Source of the DNA: UBA1046 sp050945515
GTDB lineage: Bacteria; Bacillota; Clostridia; Saccharofermentanales; DTU023
Direction of reading: 5' to 3'
Assembly (NCBI GenBank): GCA_050945515.1
Contig: JBMNTB010000008.1
Location: 1 to 64,000 of the forward strand
DNA length: 64,000 bases
In this document: positions 1 to 9,382 of the stretch, one piece after another
Layout of the letters: each line of letters opens with the position of its first letter
How positions within the stretch are numbered: the stretch's first letter is position 1
Notes under the pieces: model-generated
What the model was told of the DNA's origin: nothing
Seen by the model: the letters and a program-made list of their open reading frames with translations, nothing else
Databases searched by the model: none
Position numbers and translations under genes: made by a program

Positions 1-539
1 AAACTTCTCTATACTTATCCATCTTTATGCGAAACAAATCTCCTTTTCCCATTTATTATTATTCCTGAACAGCGAGAGATTTCAGTGGTAACCTTTATAA
101 CTGTCACATGTGATTTCTTGTCCATTTCTTTGAGCAACCAGAAATGTAAGGTGTAAGATAACGTTATATTTTCACGATTGTTCCCAAATGAAAAGAGGAG
201 CCGAATCAATGTTCAGTTCCACGTTATCTACTATTTTTTCTTAGCAGTTGGGGGTATCTTGCAGTTGGATTTTATGGCTGCAGTACCAGCCATGGATATT
301 GGCCGCTGTTTTCTCCCGTTTTCGGTGTAGTAGTATCGCTGGATTGAGTTTTTTGTAAGGAATTTTGAACCCTATGGAGTACAGGCAGTCATTTGGTATC
401 GCTTCTTAGGAGTCCAGGAAAATGTCCACACCCCGATCTTCCCGATACTTGATTGTAAAACATTAGATAGGTGTAATACAATGGTTTAAATATAATTAAA
501 CAGGTATAATATACAAGATTTTACCTTAGGGATGAAGAT
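1..539. other. Non-coding stretch with possible gene debris
   Basis: No complete gene is supported here. Short open stretches on the plus strand (about 190-330 and 370-487) read as hydrophobic, membrane-like peptide (for example YWPLFSPVFGVVVSLD near 290-340) but are broken by stops and have no start with a ribosome site, so they may be remains of a membrane protein gene. I do not recognise the family. The 64-codon minus-strand frame at 15-209 has no convincing ribosome site or similarity. Confidence 0.3.
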
Positions 540-3500
540 ATGATTTTATCAATAATGATTTATACCATTGGCTTTCTTTATATGCTCTTTGGTGTATACG
601 CAATATCACTTCACAAAAAAGGCACCATCAACCGTTTATTTTTGCTGTTAACAGTTTCGTTGGCAATTTGGTCCTTCTCATATTCCATTGCTCTCGCAGC
701 CCACACTGCTGAGGAGAGCATTTTTTGGCGCTGTATCACAGTTTTCGGTTGGGGAATCATATATAGCATATTTTTCCACTTCGTATTAGTGCTTGGAAAG
801 AGCCGTTTTTTAAAGAGACGGACGACCCTTGTTGTAATTTATTTACCTGCAATAATAAATGTCATTTTGTATGCCCCATTTGGGGTTTTTGGCCCCAAAC
901 AGTACAAAATGATACAGACTGAATTCGGTTGGGTAAACACATCCCCTACAACTATTGACTGGTATTGGCTGTTTTTTTATTATCTTGCATTTGGGGTTGT
1001 CAGTATCATATTACTGTTTCGTTGGTTGGGAAAAGTCGAGTCTAATACTTTTTTAAAAAAGGATGTATTAAAATTCAAACTTTCCTTCTACTTAACAGTT
1101 TTTTTGGGCATAGTAGCAGATATCTTACCTGACATCTTGGAAATAAAATCGTTTCCCAAGATAACAGTTATCATTCTTTTTATTCCAGCGATAGCGATGT
1201 TTTCGGCATTAAAAAGTTTCGGATTGTTTTTAGAAAGGGAAAAGACAACACCCGAATTTTTAACATACGGCAGATTAATGAAGAATGATCGATTGATATT
1301 GTTTAGAATAATTGGATACACATTTATAACAGGCGGTGTAATATCTTTTTTAATAAGATTTTTCATAATGAGAGGCTCATTAAAAATTGAGTTTTTACTC
1401 TCTTTAAGCCTGGCATTTATGGGGATACTCTCCATACTTATACCAATTGTTATAAAAAATCAGACAAATCAAAATACTATGTTTCTGTTAATATCTGTTG
1501 TGGGTACAATTTATTACTTATTGAGATATTTTAGTGAGGGGGCGATAACTGTATGGGCGATATATGTTTTATTCTTCCTGTTTACAGTTATTCTGGAAAG
1601 TAAAATCCATTCCATTATCTTCGGTGTAGTAAGTATAGTTGTGCAAATTATTTTTTTCATAACTAAACCTGAGATTGTTGTCACTTTGTGCCGTACCGAT
1701 TATGCGACAAGGATTGCCATTATTGTACTTTCTTACGCAATTACGCAATTTTTAATGACCCTGCAGACAGTGAGGATGCAGAAGTATGAAAAATCCACAA
1801 TGGAGCAAAGTATCCTTGAAAGAATTTCTTCCAACTTTATTTCCTTTAACAAAGAGGAGGCTGGGGGAAAATTCAATGAAATGTTTGAAATGTCCGCCGA
1901 AATTCTAAATTTTGACTATGCATATTTATTAGAAGTAAGTCCCGATAACAAAAACACAACCTTCGTAAGTACGTATGTTAATTGTGCTTTGGCTGAGGGT
2001 TCACAGCCTTACTATTCGGAAGTGGATGCCAAAAATGCAATATTATCCATTGTCGAATCTATAATTACTCACAAACAGCCTATAGTGTGTGACGATATTA
2101 GAGGTATTTCTATCCGAGAATATGAGGCTGCAAGAAACTACTTTATGTCAAAGGGAATCAATTCATTTTCCGCACTGCCTGTAATTATTGATGATAGAAT
2201 AAGTGGAATTCTTATTGTTGAATATTGTAGCATTACCGATATGTACACCTGGGAGAATCGACTACCTATTTTAAAAATTTTAACTAATGTCTTGGCTGAT
2301 GCAAATAAAAAGATACTGTACGAAGAAAGGCTGCATGAATTCGCTTATTTTGATGCGGCTACAAAAATGCCCAATTTAAATATGCTTAACAAAACATTGC
2401 AATCAATTCTGCACAATGAAGAAGAACTAAAGAAAATAGCAATTTTGGATATTGAAATAGAGAATTTAAAGCCGATTAATGAGACCTTCGGCCATGACGT
2501 CGGAACACAGGTAATAATAAAATCCGCGTCAACCCTCGAAAATCTGTTTCAGGATAGCATCATTATTTCAAGGACAGGCTCAAAAGAGTTTATAGTTGCT
2601 CTGCCCTACAGCAACAATAAGGATGAAATAACGAACAGGGCGAAGGAAGTGATTAACACCTTCTCACAGCCCTTGTTGACCGAAACGGGAGTGAAAGCAT
2701 TATTTGTTATTATCAACATAGGCATATCGTTATATCCGGAAGACGGAAAAGATGTAACCTCTCTTTTGGAAAGTGCCGAATTGGCGGGAAATGAGGCCGA
2801 ACATTCTGACGATAAGATTGTTTTTTATACTTCAAGAATAAAAGAACATATTATAGAAACCACCTTGCTCACTAACAGACTTTTCAGCTCATTACAAAAC
2901 AATGAATTTTACTTGGAATTTCAGCCTCAAATCAATCTTGCAACGGAAAAAACCGCCGGAATTGAAACTTTACTCAGACTGACGCCTGAAAACGGTAAAA
3001 TATTGGAGCCGCCTAATAGATTCATCCCCATACTTGAAACCACAGGGTTGATTAACGATGTGGGAGCCTGGGTGCTTAAACAGTCGATAGCGGCACATCA
3101 GAGGCTTGTAATGAAGGGATTTGAACCCCTTCGCTTTTCCGTAAATATTTCGGCTGTTCAGCTCCAAAGGAATGATTTTGTGGATTCCGTTTCAAAAATT
3201 ATAAAAGAGAGTCAAATAGAGCCGAAGTATATCGAATTGGAAATCACGGAAGGCGCGTTGTCTGAAAATTTATCGGATACGATAGAAAAAATATCGGAAT
3301 TGAAAAAGTTGGGAGTAAGTATCGCCCTTGACGATTTCGGCAAGGGATATTCATCATTACATCGATTGGAAGCTATACCTTTTGACAGAATAAAAATTGA
3401 TAAAAGCATTACCGACAATATCGATTTAGAAAGAAAAAAGGCAACCATAACCGAAATGGTTGTCTCGTTGGCCAAGGCCTTTAACGCTCATACTACTATT

Positions 3501-3629
3501 GAAGGTGTGGAAACAAAGGATCAAGTCGATTTTTTGAAAAGATTGAGATGTGATGAAATACAAGGATATTATTTTTCAAAGCCTTTACCCATCGACAAAT
3601 TGGAAGAATTTCTTAGAAATGAGATTTAA
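540..3629 (+). CDS. Membrane c-di-GMP phosphodiesterase (multi-TM sensor, GAF, degenerate GGDEF, EAL)
   Basis: A 1029-residue protein predicted to hydrolyse cyclic di-GMP at the membrane. The first ~420 residues contain about a dozen hydrophobic segments, starting like the 7TM sensor found at the N-terminus of some histidine kinases. A GAF-like domain (~430-590) follows, then a GGDEF fold (~600-760) whose active loop reads GSKEF instead of GG(D/E)EF, so cyclase activity is unlikely. The C-terminal EAL domain (~775-1025) has ETLLRL for EAL-x-R, then LEITE, DDFGKGYSSL, IKIDKS, EGVET and QGYYFSKPL, so the metal and catalytic acids look intact. The degenerate GGDEF may bind GTP to regulate the EAL domain, as in other hybrids (inference). 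The gene is AT-rich and stands alone; no strong terminator was seen. Confidence 0.88.
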   Translation: MILSIMIYTIGFLYMLFGVYAISLHKKGTINRLFLLLTVSLAIWSFSYSIALAAHTAEESIFWRCITVFGWGIIYSIFFHFVLVLGKSRFLKRRTTLVVIYLPAIINVILYAPFGVFGPKQYKMIQTEFGWVNTSPTTIDWYWLFFYYLAFGVVSIILLFRWLGKVESNTFLKKDVLKFKLSFYLTVFLGIVADILPDILEIKSFPKITVIILFIPAIAMFSALKSFGLFLEREKTTPEFLTYGRLMKNDRLILFRIIGYTFITGGVISFLIRFFIMRGSLKIEFLLSLSLAFMGILSILIPIVIKNQTNQNTMFLLISVVGTIYYLLRYFSEGAITVWAIYVLFFLFTVILESKIHSIIFGVVSIVVQIIFFITKPEIVVTLCRTDYATRIAIIVLSYAITQFLMTLQTVRMQKYEKSTMEQSILERISSNFISFNKEEAGGKFNEMFEMSAEILNFDYAYLLEVSPDNKNTTFVSTYVNCALAEGSQPYYSEVDAKNAILSIVESIITHKQPIVCDDIRGISIREYEAARNYFMSKGINSFSALPVIIDDRISGILIVEYCSITDMYTWENRLPILKILTNVLADANKKILYEERLHEFAYFDAATKMPNLNMLNKTLQSILHNEEELKKIAILDIEIENLKPINETFGHDVGTQVIIKSASTLENLFQDSIIISRTGSKEFIVALPYSNNKDEITNRAKEVINTFSQPLLTETGVKALFVIINIGISLYPEDGKDVTSLLESAELAGNEAEHSDDKIVFYTSRIKEHIIETTLLTNRLFSSLQNNEFYLEFQPQINLATEKTAGIETLLRLTPENGKILEPPNRFIPILETTGLINDVGAWVLKQSIAAHQRLVMKGFEPLRFSVNISAVQLQRNDFVDSVSKIIKESQIEPKYIELEITEGALSENLSDTIEKISELKKLGVSIALDDFGKGYSSLHRLEAIPFDRIKIDKSITDNIDLERKKATITEMVVSLAKAFNAHTTIEGVETKDQVDFLKRLRCDEIQGYYFSKPLPIDKLEEFLRNEI

Positions 3630-3634
3630 CTTTA

Positions 3635-3760
3635 TTACAAAATAACCGTCGTATACTTTGAATCCATATCACCCCAGGTAATGTAATTGATCTTTGTTTT
3701 GTTGATACTTCTTTCCGACAAAAGGATGCCGAGCTTGATCAAATCGTTTTGGCTCATGAA
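3635..3760 (-). pseudogene. Possible C-terminal gene remnant
   Basis: Read on the minus strand, an open frame ends at 3635 and codes for about 40 residues (…GILLSERSINKTKINYITWG…) with protein-like composition. An in-frame stop lies a little further upstream and there is no start or ribosome site. It looks like the decayed tail of a gene of unknown family, between the EAL gene and cysK. It could also be chance coding. Confidence 0.2.
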
Positions 3761-3857
3761 GTCATCCAAAATATCTCTCGAAATTCTAATTTATCCGTTA
3801 ACAAATGCTCTGACAAAATATCTAAAGTCCTTTGCCTCTTGTTATTATCGGTAAAGT

Positions 3858-4760
3858 TTAAATTAATGCAGTACTGAAATATCTTTCCACTCTGTCCGGC
3901 AGAATAGTGACGATGTTTTTATCTTGACCATATTTTTGCGCCATCTGAATAGATGCCCAGACATTGGCGCCGGCCGAAGTACCAACCAAAATACCATGCC
4001 CACTGGCCAATGCTCTTGCAGTATTAATAGCATCATCATCCGTCACCTCAACAACCTCGCTAATCAGGCTGACATCAAGCACACTGGGAATGAACCCATC
4101 ACCAATACCCTGAATTTTATGTAATCCCGGCTCGTGTCCTAATAGTGCAGAAACATTTTTCGGCTCCACAGCGATGATCTTGACCTGTGGATTCTTTTCG
4201 ATAATAAAGCGACCCACTCCTTCCAAGGTACCGCCGCTCCCCAGCCCGGAAACAAAGACATCTACCCGGCCCTCCATTTGTTCCCATATTTCCGCTGCTG
4301 TGGTTAAGTAGTGGGTATGGGGATTATGCATATTTTCAAACTGTTGCGGAACAAAAATATTCACGTCAGCAGCTTGTTGCCGTTCCACCTCCGCAATTGT
4401 TCCACCGATGTTTTCCTTGGCATCAGTCAGGATCAGCTCGGCACCCAAAGCGCGGATGATCTTTTTTCTTTCCTCACTCATATTTTCCGGCATGACAATT
4501 ACCACCCGGTAGCCCTTTTGCACACCGACTAAGGCCAGACCAATGCCGGTATTGCCCGAGGTGGGCTCCATAATCGTCATGCCTGGCTTTAATTTCCCTT
4601 CAGCTTCAGCCTGCTCAATCATATATTTAGCCACCCGGTCTTTGATGCTGCCACCGGGATTCAAGTACTCAGCCTTCGCAAAGATATTTAGCCCTGTGAC
4701 TTTTTTTAGGCTGATGATCGGCGTACCGCCGATAATATCAAGAATGCTTTCAGTAATCAT
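3858..4760 (-). CDS. cysK: Cysteine synthase (O-acetylserine sulfhydrylase)
   Basis: PLP enzyme that makes cysteine from O-acetylserine and sulfide in the cytoplasm. Seen: the PLP lysine in NPGGSIKDR near the N-terminus, the substrate loop TSGNTG, and the phosphate-binding GSGGT. About 300 residues is the usual family length. I prefer the ATG at 4760 (MITESILDIIGGTP) because the family starts this way and AAGGCGG lies 6 nt upstream; an in-frame ATG at 4778 also has a possible site. Upstream, an imperfect dyad around 4849-4864 (CTATTA…TAGTAG) could be an operator. The gene appears monocistronic. A cystathionine beta-synthase-like role cannot be ruled out from sequence alone. Confidence 0.93.
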   Translation of the reverse strand: MITESILDIIGGTPIISLKKVTGLNIFAKAEYLNPGGSIKDRVAKYMIEQAEAEGKLKPGMTIMEPTSGNTGIGLALVGVQKGYRVVIVMPENMSEERKKIIRALGAELILTDAKENIGGTIAEVERQQAADVNIFVPQQFENMHNPHTHYLTTAAEIWEQMEGRVDVFVSGLGSGGTLEGVGRFIIEKNPQVKIIAVEPKNVSALLGHEPGLHKIQGIGDGFIPSVLDVSLISEVVEVTDDDAINTARALASGHGILVGTSAGANVWASIQMAQKYGQDKNIVTILPDRVERYFSTALI

Positions 4761-4996
4761 ACTTATCCGCCTTGTCATATCAGTGTTTTTCCTCGCATAA
4801 CGTAGAATAACTTAGCAAACTAAAAATGCCCTATTATTCCTAGTAGTTTACTATATTAGTGAGATGAGAGGAAGTAATTCAGTGCTTCGTTATTCTCAAA
4901 AAGGGGAAGCACTTTGTCTGACATCTGCAATCCCAACAATGCGTATCAGAGAAAAGAAGAGTACTGGCTGTTTCTGTTTAGCCCCGCATTTCAAAT

Positions 4997-5044
4997 TTTG
5001 GAAAAAGCAAACGACGGCTTCGATATTATTTCAAACCGTCGTTT
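4997..5044 (-). terminator. Rho-independent terminator of the sigma-factor operon
   Basis: Inverted arms AAACGACGG (5009-5017) and CCGTCGTTT (5036-5044), extended inward by TT/AA. On the minus strand the stem is followed by GCTTTTTCC. It lies about 75 bp after the stop of the gene ending at 5120. Confidence 0.7.
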
Positions 5045-5119
5045 AGCATGTTGGTCTCATTAAGTTTTTTGTTTAGTCTCTGCAAAACAGCTTATAAAAT
5101 TGGTTCGCAGGACAGGTTA

Positions 5120-5938
5120 TTATAATATATCTTCTTTATCTATCTTGCATAAAATAGAGTCAAATACTTCGTCACGGGGTGAAACTTCACTGTTTTTTAC
5201 TGCTGCCATCGTTTGTTTTCTGCTGACAGAAGCAGTTTTCGTAACAACAGAGCCTGTCGCCGTTTGCATAGCCGGAACCAGTTTGGTGCGAAGGGCAAAT
5301 ATAATGCCGGTTCCGAGCAAAAGCACTATCGGTATCAGCAACCATGACAGGTTAGCGTTTTTGTCCTTGGCTCCGGCCTCCTCCACGGGAGCCCCGCTTT
5401 TGAATACCACAACCTTGTCTCCATAAAGCTTCTCGAACTTTTTCGTATACTCGGCAAAAATACTTTTATCCAACTCTATGTAAACACGAGGTTCTTTCCC
5501 GCTGTCGCCAAAGCCCGGAGGTCCGTCGCCTACTCCTCCCCAACCAACTCCGAGACCATAAAAGAGTTTATTTTTTCCCAAATAGTCGGAGGAGATCTCT
5601 GCAGCAATCGCCATTAACTCATTGTATGAATATTTCGCGCTGCCAAAGGAAAGGCCGGAATCGCTTATCAGCATACTGCGGATTTGATTCTCCGCCGTAC
5701 CGTCATCTCCAACAAGAAGAACAGTAAGATTGCTTGTACTGCCGTCCGTGCTGAAAACAAATCCAACATTGTCAGGATACCCGTTTGTTTCCCAATGTTC
5801 ATACAGAGCTACGATGTTTTCATATTTACCACTATCAGGAGACAAAGATTTGTTGTTGTCCGAATTAGCTGCCAACGCCGTCATTGACAAAGCTAAAATG
5901 CACGTGAGTGCTATTAGAAAAGCTATTAATTTTTTCAT
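5120..5938 (-). CDS. Secreted, membrane-anchored protein paired with ECF sigma factor; function unknown
   Basis: About 272 residues from the ATG at 5938. I chose this start because it overlaps the sigma gene stop as ATGA and has CGGAGGTG just upstream; the longer frame to 5995 lies inside the sigma gene. It has a clear Sec signal peptide (MKKLIAFLIALTCILALS, then ALA), an extracellular domain of ~170 residues including a glycine-rich segment (GLGVGWGGVGDGPPGFGDSG), and a single transmembrane helix (LLIPIVLLLGTGIIFAL) with a ~50-residue cytoplasmic tail. Its position directly after an ECF sigma gene suggests an anti-sigma or sensor role, but there is no zinc-finger anti-sigma motif and I do not recognise the family. 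It may equally be the target of the sigma factor. Confidence 0.75.
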   Translation of the reverse strand: MKKLIAFLIALTCILALSMTALAANSDNNKSLSPDSGKYENIVALYEHWETNGYPDNVGFVFSTDGSTSNLTVLLVGDDGTAENQIRSMLISDSGLSFGSAKYSYNELMAIAAEISSDYLGKNKLFYGLGVGWGGVGDGPPGFGDSGKEPRVYIELDKSIFAEYTKKFEKLYGDKVVVFKSGAPVEEAGAKDKNANLSWLLIPIVLLLGTGIIFALRTKLVPAMQTATGSVVTKTASVSRKQTMAAVKNSEVSPRDEVFDSILCKIDKEDIL

Positions 5939-6456
5939 TTTACACCTCCGGATAAAATAGACCGTAATTGTGTAATCCCCTTCTGGTATCTCCAAAGGAC
6001 TGTTCCCAACGGAATGCCCATCACATCGGAAATTTCCCGAAATTTCAGTCCGCCGTTAATGCGTAAAGACACGATTTGACATTCCTGCAAAGGCAAGGTC
6101 TTCATGGCGTGGTCAATATCCATTTTTACTGAAAAGTCGTCAAGCGGAAGATACACAATGTTCTCAATACTATCCCAATTAGCATACTGTGGAAGCTTTC
6201 TCACGTTATCAATTGCCAAATTGCGCGCCATCTGGAACAAATATGCGCGAGGCTTCCTGATTGGGGACTTAGGCGGCGACTGATACAATTTGAGAAATAC
6301 TTCTTGTAGTATGTCCTCTGATAACGACCTGTCCTGTGTAATTCGCAAGATAATCGTATACATCGGCGTTTTTAGATGGTTGTAGATTTCTTCAAATGCT
6401 ATCTTATCGCCACTTTGTAAAGCTATTAACTTATTTTGTAAGCTCTCATTATCCAT
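5935..6456 (-). CDS. ECF-type RNA polymerase sigma factor
   Basis: A 173-residue sigma-70 family protein. Region 2 covers ~20-90, with SEDILQEVFLKLY and the -10-recognition helix around RKPRAYLFQMARNLAIDNVRK. Region 4 covers ~115-165, with LPLQECQIVSLRINGGLKFREIS and the helix-turn-helix MGIPLGTVLWRYQKG. It should direct RNA polymerase to a small stress or envelope regulon. The ATG at 6456 has GGGGGAT 6 nt upstream. It is co-transcribed, with an ATGA overlap, with a secreted/membrane protein that may control or be controlled by it. The subgroup and signal are not evident. Confidence 0.9.
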   Translation of the reverse strand: MDNESLQNKLIALQSGDKIAFEEIYNHLKTPMYTIILRITQDRSLSEDILQEVFLKLYQSPPKSPIRKPRAYLFQMARNLAIDNVRKLPQYANWDSIENIVYLPLDDFSVKMDIDHAMKTLPLQECQIVSLRINGGLKFREISDVMGIPLGTVLWRYQKGITQLRSILSGGVK

Positions 6457-6636
6457 GCTTTATCCCCCTTTCACTAACTATGACGAAATTGAGTTGTGCT
6501 TTTATTGGCAGGATTTAAGTGTTTTTCAAGTTTGTTTCTCCTTCTATCCACTATCCACTATCATTATTATCCGAGATATGGCTGATTCCGCAAATTCGAT
6601 AAAAAATACATCCAAACACATAAACTATCAATAATA

Positions 6637-6650
6637 TGAATTTAAATACA
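6637..6650. promoter_or_regulatory. Putative ArgR operator (ARG box)
   Basis: TGAATTTAAATACA matches 13 of 14 positions of the arginine-repressor half-operator pair TGAATWWWWATTCA. It ends 7 bp before the -35 box of the argG promoter, a normal place for ArgR control. One box only; the match is by eye. Confidence 0.55.
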
Positions 6651-6657
6651 AAAAGGG

Positions 6658-6686
6658 TTGACATTTGATAACTCCAAACTGATAAT
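6658..6686 (+). promoter_or_regulatory. Sigma-A promoter of argGHF
   Basis: TTGACA (6658-6663), a 17-bp spacer, and GATAAT (6681-6686): 11 of 12 consensus positions. Transcription would start near 6693, about 34 nt before the argG ATG at 6727. The frame upstream of 6727 therefore overlaps the promoter and is not translated. Confidence 0.8.
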
Positions 6687-6726
6687 GGCTGATACGAGAT
6701 TAAAAGCTGTTACAGGAGTCATCTAT

Positions 6727-7974
6727 ATGTCAGTTAAAGAGATAAAAAAGATTGTTCTCGCTTATTCAGGCGGGCTTGATACGTCCGTTATTATTCCTTG
6801 GTTAAAGGAGAACTATGAAGGCTGCGAAGTTATCGCAGTTTCATTTGACGTCGGGCAGGGATCGGAATTAGACGGCTTGGAAGAGAAAGCCATTAAAACT
6901 GGTGCATCAAAACTGTACATTGAGGACATGCGCCAAGAATTCATTACAGATTATATCTTCCCCACATTGAAGGCCGGTGCACGCTATGAGCGTACTTACC
7001 TGCTCGGAACGTCGTTTGCGCGTCCTTGTATCACCAAACGGCTTGTCGATATCGCTAAACGGGAACAAGCTGACGCCATTGCTCACGGTTGCACCGGTAA
7101 AGGCAACGATCAGGTTCGTTTTGAGCTGACGATCAAGGCGTTTGCTCCGGATATGAAGATTATTGCTCCTTGGCGTATTTGGGATATTAAATCGCGGGAT
7201 GAGGAGATTGATTACGCCGAAGCAAATAACATTCCGTTAAAAATTAATCGCGGAACGAACTATTCCAAGGACAAGAATCTCTGGCACTTGTCACATGAGG
7301 GTATGGATCTTGAAGATCCCAGCTCAGAGCCTATGTACGACAAGCTGGGTTTTCTTGAGATGTGTGTGACACCGGAAGCTGCGCCTGATGAGCCGGTATA
7401 CGTAACGATCGGTTTTGAGCAGGGTGTGCCCGTACGCATCGACGGTCAGGAACTTGATGCCGTCTCGCTCATTGAGGAGTTGAACAGATTGGGCGGTGCC
7501 CATGCAATCGGGTTATTAGATCTCGTAGAGAATCGCTTAGTCGGCATGAAGTCTCGTGGTATTTACGAGACACCGGCCGGTACGATACTCTACCATGCAC
7601 ACGATGTCTTGGAGACCTTAACGCTTGATCGCGATACCCAACATTATAAGGAGATGATAGCGATTCGTTTTGCCGAACTGGTTTACGACGGCAAGTGGTT
7701 CACACCGCTGCGCGAGGCGCTCTCAGCTTTCGTTGACGAGACGCAGAAGACCTGCACCGGTGAGGTAAAGCTCAAGCTCTACAAAGGCAACATTATCAAT
7801 GCCGGTGTGACGTCGCCTTATTCACTCTACGATGAAGAAACCGCGACGTTCAATGAAGATGAGGTCTATAACCAAAAGGATGCCGAAGGCTTTATCAACT
7901 TGTTCGGTCTTCCGCTCAAGATGCGAGCCAAGATGTTGGATAAAGTGCAAGGCGGGGAGGATAACCTTGGCTGA
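6727..7974 (+). CDS. argG: Argininosuccinate synthase
   Basis: Joins citrulline and aspartate with ATP to form argininosuccinate, the penultimate step of arginine synthesis. Seen: the N-terminal ATP pyrophosphatase P-loop (IVLAYSGGLDTSVI), AHGCTGKGNDQVRFE, and the substrate segment around IKINRGTNYSKDKNLWHLSHEG. About 415 residues, slightly longer than the usual ~400. Start: ATG at 6727 with AGGAG 8 nt upstream; the in-frame ATG at 6658 lies inside the promoter. The end overlaps argH by 8 nt, so the two are translationally coupled. An ArgR-type box precedes the promoter. Confidence 0.96.
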   Translation: MSVKEIKKIVLAYSGGLDTSVIIPWLKENYEGCEVIAVSFDVGQGSELDGLEEKAIKTGASKLYIEDMRQEFITDYIFPTLKAGARYERTYLLGTSFARPCITKRLVDIAKREQADAIAHGCTGKGNDQVRFELTIKAFAPDMKIIAPWRIWDIKSRDEEIDYAEANNIPLKINRGTNYSKDKNLWHLSHEGMDLEDPSSEPMYDKLGFLEMCVTPEAAPDEPVYVTIGFEQGVPVRIDGQELDAVSLIEELNRLGGAHAIGLLDLVENRLVGMKSRGIYETPAGTILYHAHDVLETLTLDRDTQHYKEMIAIRFAELVYDGKWFTPLREALSAFVDETQKTCTGEVKLKLYKGNIINAGVTSPYSLYDEETATFNEDEVYNQKDAEGFINLFGLPLKMRAKMLDKVQGGEDNLG

Positions 7975-9382
7975 TCTTTGGAAGGGACGATTTAGCGGTG
8001 AGCTCGCTAAGCTGGCGCGGGACTTTAACCAGTCGCTGCATATTGATGGTCGGATGATTGCGGAAGATATCAAGGGTTCACTTGCTCACGTTGCCATGCT
8101 GGGGCGACAGGGAATTATAACGGAGCAGTCCGCTCAGCGAATCGAAGCCGGTCTGCTGTCCATCCTCAACGACTACACGGCCGGCTGTTTGGAACCTGAT
8201 CAAGCGGCAGAAGACGTTCATACCCTGGTTGAAGGCGAATTGACGCGGAGAATCGGCGATGACGGGAAACGTTTGCATACGGCACGCAGCCGCAACGATC
8301 AAGTTGCGCTCGATTTTAGACTTTATGCAGAAGGTGAAGCCAAGACGATTCATAAATTATTGACGCAGTTTATTGAGAAGTTGACTGATCTGGCCGAAAC
8401 ATACGCCGAAACCATTATGCCGGGCTACACACATCTTCAGCGCGCTCAACCGATCACCTTTGGGCATCATTTGCTGGCGTATGCGGCGATGTTCCTGCGT
8501 GACTGTGGGCGAATCCGAGATGCTGTCTCGCGCATGATGGCTGAATCGCCGCTCGGTGCCTGTGCGTTGGCCGGTACGACCTACCCTACAGATCGCCGGG
8601 AACCCGCTCAGATACTCGGTTTCACTGGCGTTGCTGCAAACAGTATGGACGCTGTTGCTGATCGTGATTTTGCTGTTGAGCTGACGGCGGCTCTTTCCAT
8701 CATCATGATGCATCTCTCACGTTTAGCTGAAGAGGTAATTCTCTGGTGTTCGCAGGAATTTCGGTTTTTAGAGCTTGACGATGCTTACGCCACGGGTTCA
8801 AGTATTATGCCACAGAAAAAAAATCCCGACATTGCAGAGCTTGTGCGCGGAAAAACAGGACGGGTCTACGGTGATCTGATCACCTTGTTAACCTTGCTGA
8901 AAGGCCTGCCACTGGCGTATAACAAGGATATGCAGGAAGATAAGGAAGCTTTCTTTGATGCTTGTGATACCGTCAAGATTTGTCTCGAACTGTTTCCGCC
9001 GATGCTCGTGACAGCTCAGATCAACAGTCAAGAGATGCGCCGGGCGGCTGCAGACGGCTTGCTCAACGCAACAGATTGTGCCGATTATCTGGTGCGCAAA
9101 GGTGTACCGTTCCGGGAAGCATATCAAGCTACCGGAGCGCTCGTCGCCCGTTGCCTAACAGATCATACGACACTGGAGCATTTGCCGCTGACTGTTTACC
9201 AATCTGTTCATCCGGCGTTTGCACAGGATATATACCAGGTCGTCGATCTTGATCGCTGTGTAACGGAGCGAAATTCCGAAGGCGGAACTGCGCCGGAATC
9301 TGTCAGGAAGCAAATCGCTGCAATTCGCGAGCGGTTAGCGAATGAACCGTATGTGGAGCGTACACACAAGTTCGACGTATAA
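7967..9382 (+). CDS. argH: Argininosuccinate lyase
   Basis: Splits argininosuccinate into arginine and fumarate. It belongs to the fumarase/aspartase superfamily, shown by the signature GSSIMPQKKNPD plus HTARSRNDQVALD and GYTHLQRAQPITFGHHLLAY. The start is most likely the TTG at 7967 (residues start LADLWKGRFSGE), 8 nt inside the end of argG, with GGGGAGG 7 nt upstream. This gives 471 residues, the normal family length; the longer frame opening at 7832 is argG in another frame. Catalytic Ser loop and His regions look intact. Confidence 0.95.
   Translation: MADLWKGRFSGELAKLARDFNQSLHIDGRMIAEDIKGSLAHVAMLGRQGIITEQSAQRIEAGLLSILNDYTAGCLEPDQAAEDVHTLVEGELTRRIGDDGKRLHTARSRNDQVALDFRLYAEGEAKTIHKLLTQFIEKLTDLAETYAETIMPGYTHLQRAQPITFGHHLLAYAAMFLRDCGRIRDAVSRMMAESPLGACALAGTTYPTDRREPAQILGFTGVAANSMDAVADRDFAVELTAALSIIMMHLSRLAEEVILWCSQEFRFLELDDAYATGSSIMPQKKNPDIAELVRGKTGRVYGDLITLLTLLKGLPLAYNKDMQEDKEAFFDACDTVKICLELFPPMLVTAQINSQEMRRAAADGLLNATDCADYLVRKGVPFREAYQATGALVARCLTDHTTLEHLPLTVYQSVHPAFAQDIYQVVDLDRCVTERNSEGGTAPESVRKQIAAIRERLANEPYVERTHKFDV

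Noticed and set aside
15..209. 64-codon minus-strand frame at the window start
   Set aside because: No ribosome site, no recognisable domain; may be debris but not a gene.
6658..6726. Extended argG start at 6658
   Set aside because: The -35 box begins at 6658 and the -10 lies at 6681-6686, so this part is not transcribed from that promoter.
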